A stretch of DNA of 64,000 nt from Hormiphora californensis. Its lineage: Eukaryota; Ctenophora; Tentaculata; Cydippida; Pleurobrachiidae. Made by a program: the position numbers and the translations under genes. The notes beneath the pieces were generated by a model, which saw only the letters and a program-made list of their open reading frames with translations, made no database searches and was not told the DNA's origin. This document shows positions 57,270-64,000 of the stretch, in pieces. Within the stretch, counting starts at the first letter, position 1. Each line of letters opens with the position of its first letter. The DNA lies in assembly GCA_020137815.1 (NCBI GenBank), contig CM035361.1, positions 4,740,085 to 4,804,084 on the forward strand, written 5' to 3'.

Positions 57270-60221
57270 ATGATGGAAAGTTTTTATAAGGATATTAGCC
57301 AAACGTTCATTGGAACTCTAAACTGTCGTACCTTACGTACAGTCGAACGGCAAGAGGAGCTGGCTTATAAGTTCTGCAATAGCAAACTTGGTGTGCTCGC
57401 AATTCAAGAACATCGGATAGTGCATGCACCGGGTGAGGTTATACGCATTACTCCGGCTGGGTCAGACTGCATCCTCTTAACATCTACAGCCGAGAGAAAC
57501 CAGAGAGGGGCTTCAGTGGGGGGCGTGGGGATCGCCATGAGGGCAGCAGCGTGGAAGCTGATTACGGAGAAGGAGGTTGTCTCACCTCGCATCCTAAAGG
57601 TTACGTTTGCAGGGAACCCTCGTTTCACTGTAGTCTCTGTGTATTCACCAACTGAGGGCTACAGCAGAGATGAAGTAGAGAAGTTTCACCATGACCTAAG
57701 GGATTGTATAAACACTATCCCTGCCCACAATCTAGTGGTCGTGGCGGGAGATTTCAATGCGAAACTCGGCTGGTCGGATTCCCCCTCAGGATGGTACTAC
57801 CACAAGAGCACTAGCCCTAATGGACTCTGTCTGAAGGAGACTCTACGGGAGGCGAACATGGAGGTTGCTAATGTGCGTTTTCAGAAACGGAAATGCCGCC
57901 TCTGGACTCACCTTTCGGACGGTACTCTCAGTAAATCCACCAAGGACTATATACTAGTGCGTAGGAAATGGCGGAACAGTATCAAGGACGCCGATGTATC
58001 TGAGATATTTAGTTCTCTCGGATCGGACCATAGGGCGGTCACTGTTAAACTGAAGCTAACACTGCGGAAACGTAAAACACCCCCGGGGAGGACCTCTTAC
58101 TGCTACGAAGAGCTGAAATCTAGCCCAGAACTGCAGGAGAGGTTCTCTGTGGAGGTGCATAACCGCTTCGCAGTGTTAGATTCAGCCATAGAAAACAGGG
58201 AAGATGCGACCGAGCGATATGGATGTCTAGTTGAAGCTGTTGGGCAGACGAGCAAAGCTCTACTGGGGAAGAAGCGAAAGAGGATCAGAGACGTGGTGGC
58301 TGATGATTTCAGGGTTAAACGAGCAAGGGAAAATGTGGAGACTGCAAGCCAGCAGTACCATTCTGCCCCATCTGAGGAAACCTTGGATAGAATCGGAACC
58401 GCGAAGAAGGACCTACAGAATGCGTACGAAAATGTGCACTCTGAAATTCTGGAGAACAAGATTAGTAAGGTTGAGGTTGCTACTAAGCACGCCAAGACCA
58501 GGGAAAGCTGGAGGTTGATCAACGAAATTTCGGGACGACACCAGCGAGAGCAAAGTCAGATTGAGGGTGACTCAGCCGATGATAGAGTTGAGATATGGTA
58601 CAACCATTTCAAGACCCTACTCGGGACACAGGTTGAATCGACTGATGGAGATCTGGAAATTCCGGAGATTCACCCTCCTGGCCCAATCGAAGTTGGCCCC
58701 TTTACCCGAGACGAGCTGAAGTCAGCGAAGTCTAGACTGAAGGAAGCCAAGGCGTTTGGGGATGACTCAATCCCTCCAGAAGTACTAAAGAGATGCGATG
58801 TGGATGACATTGTACTGGAGTTCTGTAACGGAGCACTAAATGGGGAAGGAGTCCCGGATCAGTGGCGAATAAGCAACCTGATCCCAGTCCCAAAAAAGGG
58901 CGACCTTTCAAAACCCGGCAACTACCGTGGGATAGCTCTGACTTCGATTGTAGCTAAAACGCTAAATCGGATGATCCTCCACAGAATTAGGCCCCATGTG
59001 GAAACTCTGCTCAGCGATAATCAGAACGGGTTCAGGGAAGGCCGATCCACTACTAATCATGTTCTCACTTTGAGGCGGATTCTTGAAGGTGCGAGGGCAA
59101 AGAATCTTCCTGTTGCGATGGTATTTATAGATTTCTGTAAAGCCTTCGACAGCATCAACAGGAAATCTTTGATGAAGATTCTCAGAGCGTATGGGATCCC
59201 AGCACGGATAGTGGACCTTATATCTTGGCTCTACACAAACACAAGGGCAAAGGTCATTACCGCTGATGGAGAATCTGCTCTCTTTGAAATTGTTGCCGGA
59301 GTGTTACAGGGCGATACGCTCGCACCCTATTTATTTATAATAGCACTGGATTACTGCATCAGTACGGCACTCTCGAGGCACCCGGAGATTGGTTTCACCA
59401 TCCAACCAGCACGGGGTACCAGATCTCGACCGATTGAGGCTCAACGGGTATCGGATACGGAGTTTGCTGACGATCTAGCGCTCCTTGCCGACTCTACTGA
59501 ACAACTTGGAACTCTGCTCAAGGAGGTGGAAACCGTGTGTGGCCAAATTGGCCTCCGTTGTAACCTTGGTAAGACAGAATTCCTGACAGAGGGCATCGAT
59601 AACCCAGGGCAGTTAACATCTCTGTCGGGAGAGAGCATCAAGAGGGTACAGGACTTCAAGTATCTTGGTAGTTGGATCGCCGACTCCACCCGGGACATTA
59701 ACACCAGAAAGGCTAAAGCATGGGTGGCATGTCATAAACTCAAGAAGATCTGGAACTCGAGTCTTAAAGATGAGCTAAAGGTCCGATTGTTTGTGGCATG
59801 TGTAGAATCTGTTCTGCTGTACGGCTGTGAGACTTGGACGCTTACTAGGGATCAAGAGCGTAGTCTAAACGGCACCTACACTCGAATGCTCAGGATGGCA
59901 CTGAATAAAAACCAGTATCTCCTGAGGATGACCAACTGCGAGCTGTATGGTGACCTACCGATTCTCAGCACCAAAATAGCGGAGAGACGCCTGAGACATG
60001 CTGGCCACGCGTTTAGACACCCAGAGCTAACACTTCACTCAGTATTGTTATGGGAACCCTCCCACGGTAAAACGAAAAGAGGGAGACCAAACCTTACATT
60101 CGTGGACACCATACGAAGAGATACTGGAGTGAAGAGCGTAGCAGAGATATCTTCAATGATGGCTGGCCGAGATCCTTGGCGAAAACTGACCTACAGCGTT
60201 CGAGAATACCACTCGCCTTAA
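57270..60221 (+). CDS. Non-LTR retrotransposon endonuclease/reverse transcriptase
   Basis: Uninterrupted frame; starting at the first in-frame ATG pair (57270) it encodes 983 residues, with the frame open a further 18 codons upstream without ATG. The N-terminus is an APE-type endonuclease: TLNCRTLRT, AIQEHR, VVAGDFNAKLGW and GSDHRAV supply the metal-binding and catalytic residues. The reverse transcriptase core follows: LIPVPKKGDLSKPGNYRGIA, FREGRSTTNH, MVFIDFCKAFDSIN (first Asp), GVLQGDTLAPYLF, and FADDLALLAD at about 733. The C-terminus has the RRLRHAGHAFRH and KTKRGRPNLTFVDTIRR region seen in many invertebrate LINEs. The stop is followed by a short AAGTC-based tandem tail (about 60220-60246), a feature of RTE-like elements; clade not firmly assigned. 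Intactness suggests recent activity. Confidence 0.93.
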   Translation: MMESFYKDISQTFIGTLNCRTLRTVERQEELAYKFCNSKLGVLAIQEHRIVHAPGEVIRITPAGSDCILLTSTAERNQRGASVGGVGIAMRAAAWKLITEKEVVSPRILKVTFAGNPRFTVVSVYSPTEGYSRDEVEKFHHDLRDCINTIPAHNLVVVAGDFNAKLGWSDSPSGWYYHKSTSPNGLCLKETLREANMEVANVRFQKRKCRLWTHLSDGTLSKSTKDYILVRRKWRNSIKDADVSEIFSSLGSDHRAVTVKLKLTLRKRKTPPGRTSYCYEELKSSPELQERFSVEVHNRFAVLDSAIENREDATERYGCLVEAVGQTSKALLGKKRKRIRDVVADDFRVKRARENVETASQQYHSAPSEETLDRIGTAKKDLQNAYENVHSEILENKISKVEVATKHAKTRESWRLINEISGRHQREQSQIEGDSADDRVEIWYNHFKTLLGTQVESTDGDLEIPEIHPPGPIEVGPFTRDELKSAKSRLKEAKAFGDDSIPPEVLKRCDVDDIVLEFCNGALNGEGVPDQWRISNLIPVPKKGDLSKPGNYRGIALTSIVAKTLNRMILHRIRPHVETLLSDNQNGFREGRSTTNHVLTLRRILEGARAKNLPVAMVFIDFCKAFDSINRKSLMKILRAYGIPARIVDLISWLYTNTRAKVITADGESALFEIVAGVLQGDTLAPYLFIIALDYCISTALSRHPEIGFTIQPARGTRSRPIEAQRVSDTEFADDLALLADSTEQLGTLLKEVETVCGQIGLRCNLGKTEFLTEGIDNPGQLTSLSGESIKRVQDFKYLGSWIADSTRDINTRKAKAWVACHKLKKIWNSSLKDELKVRLFVACVESVLLYGCETWTLTRDQERSLNGTYTRMLRMALNKNQYLLRMTNCELYGDLPILSTKIAERRLRHAGHAFRHPELTLHSVLLWEPSHGKTKRGRPNLTFVDTIRRDTGVKSVAEISSMMAGRDPWRKLTYSVREYHSP

Positions 60222-60327
60222 GTCAAGTCAAGTAAGTCAAGTCAGAATGTAGCTAGTGAGTGAGAGAGAGCAAGATAGTAGGGCGTGCACAGACTGTCCA
60301 TGCGTGATCATGTCCATTATTTTGAGT
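60222..60327. other. Retrotransposon tail and short spacer
   Basis: (AAGTC)n-like tail, then unremarkable sequence. CTGTCCATGCGTGATCATGT at about 60293 recurs inverted at about 61120. Confidence 0.5.
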
Positions 60328-60965
60328 AAGGGCGGAGTCACAGTTCACACCAAGATCTTCGAAAGAATTGTTTCGACGCACCAAACTCAATCACACTGAA
60401 AAGTATGGTTGGTTCTTCACAGTAGGCGTTCAGTTGTTGTGAACGCCTGCTGTGTGCGGCGCATTGGCACGTGCATCTTGGGCGCTGGCAGGCTTCTATA
60501 TGTTACAACATGTGAAAGCCTGCCAGCGCCCAAGATGCACGTGCCAATGCGCCGCGCACAGCAGGCGTTCACAACAACTGAACGCCTGCTGTGAAGAACC
60601 AACCATAATTTTCAGTGTTAGGGTCACCACACACCAAAGTTAAAATTAAAATTAAAATTTTGATTTTAAACCCGCACACACCAGCGGCTGTTAAAATTTC
60701 TCTCCCCATTCTAAAAGTAACGATCTCACGCACGATTTTGACGGTCGCGTTGGATGACAAAATTTTAACACGCCGTTAAAATCGTGCGCGAGATTGTTAC
60801 TTTTAGAATGGGGGAGAGAAATTTTAACGGTCGCTGGTGTGTGCGATTTTTAAAATCAAAATTTTAATTTTAATTTTAACTTTGGTGTGTGGTGACCCTG
60901 ATTGAGTTTGGTGCGTACTGCGTCGAAACAATTCTTTCGAAGATCTTGGTGTGATTCCACCCTCA
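60328..60965. mobile_element. Family F foldback with nested family E MITE
   Basis: AAGGGCGGAGTCAC and GAATTGTTTCGACGCACCAA at the left are mirrored by GGTGCGTACTGCGTCGAAAC at the right. An inner GC-rich palindrome (CATTGGCACGTGCATCTTGG) lies at about 60425-60600, and a complete family E MITE is inserted at 60618-60901. Confidence 0.85.
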
Positions 60966-61479
60966 CCAGCGTATCAACATTAGTCGGGTTCAGTGGTTTT
61001 CGATATGTTATGAATTAGTTTCAGTTTTTACTCTCCAAGCTTGGTCAAATGACCAATTTTTGTCAGTCTGTGCGACTTGGTCAAAATCTTGCCCATGCCC
61101 ATAATGTGGACATAATTTAATGGACATGATCACGCATGGACAGTCTGTGTGCGCCCCAACGCGCGGCGCTCTGGCACGTGCGAGTTGGGTGCTGGCAGGC
61201 TATTACATGTTGCAACATGTAAAATCCTGTCAGCGCCCACCTCGCACGTGCCAGAGCGCCGCGCGAGATAATCTCTCTCTCAAGGGGGAGAGATCTCTCA
61301 CTTTCTCTCCCCAATTCTTTCCCCTGTTGCTCACTCAGGATAAGAGTTTTGAGAGAACACACAGCACTGTCGCTTAAAAGAGTTATGCTGTCTGTTTTCT
61401 CGATTGTCGTTAACTGCAGTAAGAGTTGTATGATTTGCCTCTATGCAAATAAAGAGAGTGGGTTGGCAACAGCCTGTAC
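60966..61479. other. Intergenic with GC-rich palindrome
   Basis: A palindrome at about 61150-61268 with arms CGCTCTGGCACGTGCGAG and complement around TACATGTTGCAACATGTA, related to the centre of family F. No gene. Confidence 0.6.
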
Positions 61480-61935
61480 TTGAGAACTCGATCTCTTCTT
61501 TCTAAAGAGCCCAGGATTTTCGAAATTGGTCGAGAAATGGCCAAGTCATGGGGTAAAACGTCTCAAAATCGTGCCAAAAAGGTGATTTTCGACTGACAAA
61601 GCCGCTGTTTCAACGGAGTGAATTTATAGAGGACTCCAACGGGTTTTCTAGTAACTTATAAGATTAAAGAGCAGGTTATAAGCCCCCCCCCCCCTTGAAT
61701 ATATTCTTAATCTTTCTTACTTTCTCTTTCGGTAGCTGCAACAATTTTCACTTTCATTTTCATTTTCAGCCGCTCAACCTTTCACTTTCACTTTCAGTTT
61801 CACTATGATAGAAGCCGTTGGGACGAATGGCAGGGTGTTAAGCCACCTGCTGCTGGCATGGTAGAGAATTTGAGAGACCCCATGAGGGCGAAATAGGGAG
61901 AGAGAGAAAGAAAGTGGGGGGAGAGAGAAACGGTC
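61480..61935. repeat. Uninterrupted copy of the 42320/43158 repeat
   Basis: Same order and sequence as 42320-42477 joined to 43158-43440, without the family D insertion. It serves as the empty site. Confidence 0.85.
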
Positions 61936-62254
61936 CTGTTTCTTTCGTTTTCAGCTCAAGGATCATTAGGGTAGCCACTGGCTATTTGAAACAGCTGCTA
62001 ACTTGAAACAGTGTCTGACAATCTGAAACACGCGCCCTGGCTATTTGAAACGGGTTCCCCGATCATGTGTTTGAGATTTTACATCACGCGTATTCTGCTC
62101 TCTGATTGGGTGATATAACGTGTGACGTGTGCTGAATGCTGATGCAGCAGAGGGAGAGATGTATCTTACACACACTGCAGTGTGTGAAGGGTGTTCGTGG
62201 TTATCCAGGTATGTAGGGGAAGATTTTACTTATGAGGGGCGAAATTTTGACCTA
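61936..62254. other. Intergenic, nothing coding
   Basis: A partial relative of the 55293 palindrome at about 61966-62010, then unassigned sequence. Confidence 0.35.
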
Positions 62255-63178
62255 TTAGGTTGTTCCATAAATATTGTCCTTCGGTGGTTTTTTCAAGAAA
62301 CTGATGATTTGAAAGAAAATAAACGGTTCTACGGTATTCCTAGCATCCTTGGCTCCAGTCATATAGGTTGGGGACGTCTCAAGGTAGTATAGTTCAGGAG
62401 TTATGGGCCAATCTTTACACGTATGTCTTACTACGATCTTCAAAATTTCGATCATGAAATTTTTCCTTCTCATTAAATCGAATCCTGTGCTAAAATAAGG
62501 ATATGGACTGCTCATTTTACCCGCTGGAGACTTAGGGGGCATCCTCTGGGAGCTCCAGGGACCTTTAACTTTTGAATAGAACCCTTCGTTTTAGGGCTAT
62601 CACTCCTTAAACAGAGTTTACTCAAAACGCCAGCTGCAGACGTTTTTGACAGAAAACAATGACCGTGAGAAAAAGCCAATGAAGGACAGTCTTGAAATCG
62701 GCCTAATAACACTAGAATAGACCTTTCTCTACCACGTAGGACCATCAATCGCATTCAGGTAGCCCATCTGGGTCCAAGAAACATGATTTTGCGAGGTAGC
62801 CACTTTTTGCGCTGAAAATCAATGTTAATTTGTCGATTTGGCGTCCACATAAGTTGTCATAGGGATGTCTGAGCATCATTCTGATGCCTGTAACTCACCA
62901 CACTACTTCATAAGGGATCAGAGATGACTCTCCTGAGGTTAGATGGTTCCGAGATGGTTTTGGGCAGGTACAAAATGGGCCAAAGTAAGTTTTAAGATCG
63001 TTACAAGACTGGCCTATCAAATTCACCTATAGCTACCCTTCTGTATGGGCACGTAGAATCCCTGACCTATAGGAATGGTGCCAAGGATGTCAGAAATACC
63101 GTAGGACCGTTTGTTTTCTTTCAAATGATCAGTTTTTTGAAAAAACCACCGAAGGACAATATTTATGGAACAACCTAA
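62255..63178. mobile_element. Inverted-repeat element with TTAGGTTGTTCCATAAAT ends
   Basis: TTAGGTTGTTCCATAAATAT at the left is mirrored at 63158-63178. The inverted arms extend about 120 bases (CCTTCGGTGGTTTTTTCAAG, TTTGAAAGAAAATAAACGGT). The middle 62380-63040 has no ORF of note. Confidence 0.85.
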
Positions 63179-64000
63179 TATGTGTAATGTCACGTGACCG
63201 ATCACGTGACAAATGAATGGATTCCGTGGTTAATCATTCGGGCGGAGCGCAAGCGGAGTCCGGAAAATTTTCGAGATTTTCGAGGTAAAAGTCGCAAATT
63301 TTCACTATTTTGGGGACAAAATTTAGCTGCTCCAAACCATGATGAAACCATCTTGGGTAAAAGGAGTCCCTAATCTTCGTTCATGACTTACAACCGACCT
63401 GAGCTGGAGCTGGTTCTAGTGTTGGGTAACCGAATTCCGAAATCAAAAGTGAACGATTTGCATCAGACTACATAGCAGACTTTGTACAATGCACACTGTG
63501 CATTGCACAGTGATAAACTAGGCGGAGGCCTTCTTGATTGGCTTTGAATTTCGAAAGTTGTACATTGAGACGACAGATAACCCATTTCAGTGGGATCTAC
63601 ATATAAGAGATAGAGACGTCTACCTTAACCTAGTTATAAAAATTAAGTACATAGGAGAGGTACCGTCGTGATAAAAGGAAGATTTTGTAATGAAATGCTC
63701 CAGTGCTCAACGCATTCCCAGTTTTAAAGTAATGTGGTTTTAAAGTAATGGGGTTTACCTGGATATATCAGGCCATCATTTAACCCCGTTTTTCTCCAAG
63801 AACGTCTGAACAAAATATATTTTACAATATCCACTTGGTCAGGCCAACTACTCATCTCACCATTCTAATTCCTATCTTTCCAGTCAGTTCTGAGATCTCT
63901 GAGAGGTTCATTATAAAGAAGAATTGTGAGTGGGATCCCAAGGCCAGGGAAATTTGGTGACATAGACACCTGGCGGGGGTCGCGCCAGATGTCTATGTCA
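63179..64000. other. Right edge; possible orphan exon and family D terminus
   Basis: CACGTGACCGATCACGTGAC at about 63191, then unassigned sequence. TCTTTCCAG|TCAGTTCTG..AAGAATT|GTGAGTGG at 63884-63925 has good acceptor and donor and an open frame (SSEISERFIIKKN), so it may be a short exon of a gene continuing beyond the window. A family D terminus (TTGGTGACATAGACACC) begins at 63955. Confidence 0.3.

Overview
The window is animal nuclear DNA, probably from a marine-type invertebrate. Genes are split into many short exons with GT-AG introns. Introns and intergenic space are packed with (GA/CT)n tracts, minisatellites, short inverted-repeat transposons and long foldback palindromes. I could not place the lineage more closely. 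All exon models were worked out by hand from splice signals, reading phase and remembered family motifs; no transcript data or database search was used.

Layout. (1) 1996-8425 (+): an 8-exon gene for a small secreted protein with a thrombospondin type 1 repeat followed by a cystine-knot-like C-terminus. (2) 10023-10660 (+): an intronless, frameshifted copy of RNA polymerase subunit RPB5. (3) 10943-22516 (+): a 10-exon glutaminyl-peptide cyclotransferase gene (QPCT). Its introns hold a complete two-exon gene on the opposite strand (16844-17558, discoidin/fucolectin-like secreted protein), a 1.4 kb foldback, and a 3.6 kb Polinton/Maverick derivative (18547-22176) with long terminal inverted repeats, a 6-bp target duplication, a truncated integrase and an F-box-like gene. 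(4) 23638-33106 (+): a 14-exon ADCK1 gene (UbiB/ABC1 kinase-like family, 536 codons). (5) 36052-38194 (-): a 4-exon gene for a small secreted precursor ending in a classical amidated-peptide cassette; its last exon is interrupted by a transposon. (6) 44138-55248 (+): a 3-exon GPI-anchored Ly6/uPAR-type protein, whose 8.9 kb second intron is almost entirely palindromic elements. (7) 57270-60221 (+): an intact endonuclease/reverse-transcriptase ORF of a non-LTR retrotransposon. The rest is transposon debris.

The most unusual property is that many minisatellites are built on splice sites. In at least four introns (QPCT intron 1, ADCK1 introns 4 and 9, and intron 1 of the peptide precursor) the repeated unit consists of the real 3' splice site plus the first bases of the following exon, giving 12-25 decoy acceptors ahead of the genuine exon. 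A weaker array lies at ADCK1 exon 14, single-copy versions at three other exons, and one array starts at a donor site. Repeatedly duplicated intron-exon junctions look like a local mode of intron growth.

A second point of interest is biochemical. The predicted peptide has an N-terminal Gln after a dibasic site and a C-terminal Gly before a dibasic site, so it would be expected to be pyroglutamylated and amidated; the enzyme that makes pyroglutamate (QPCT) is encoded about 14 kb away.
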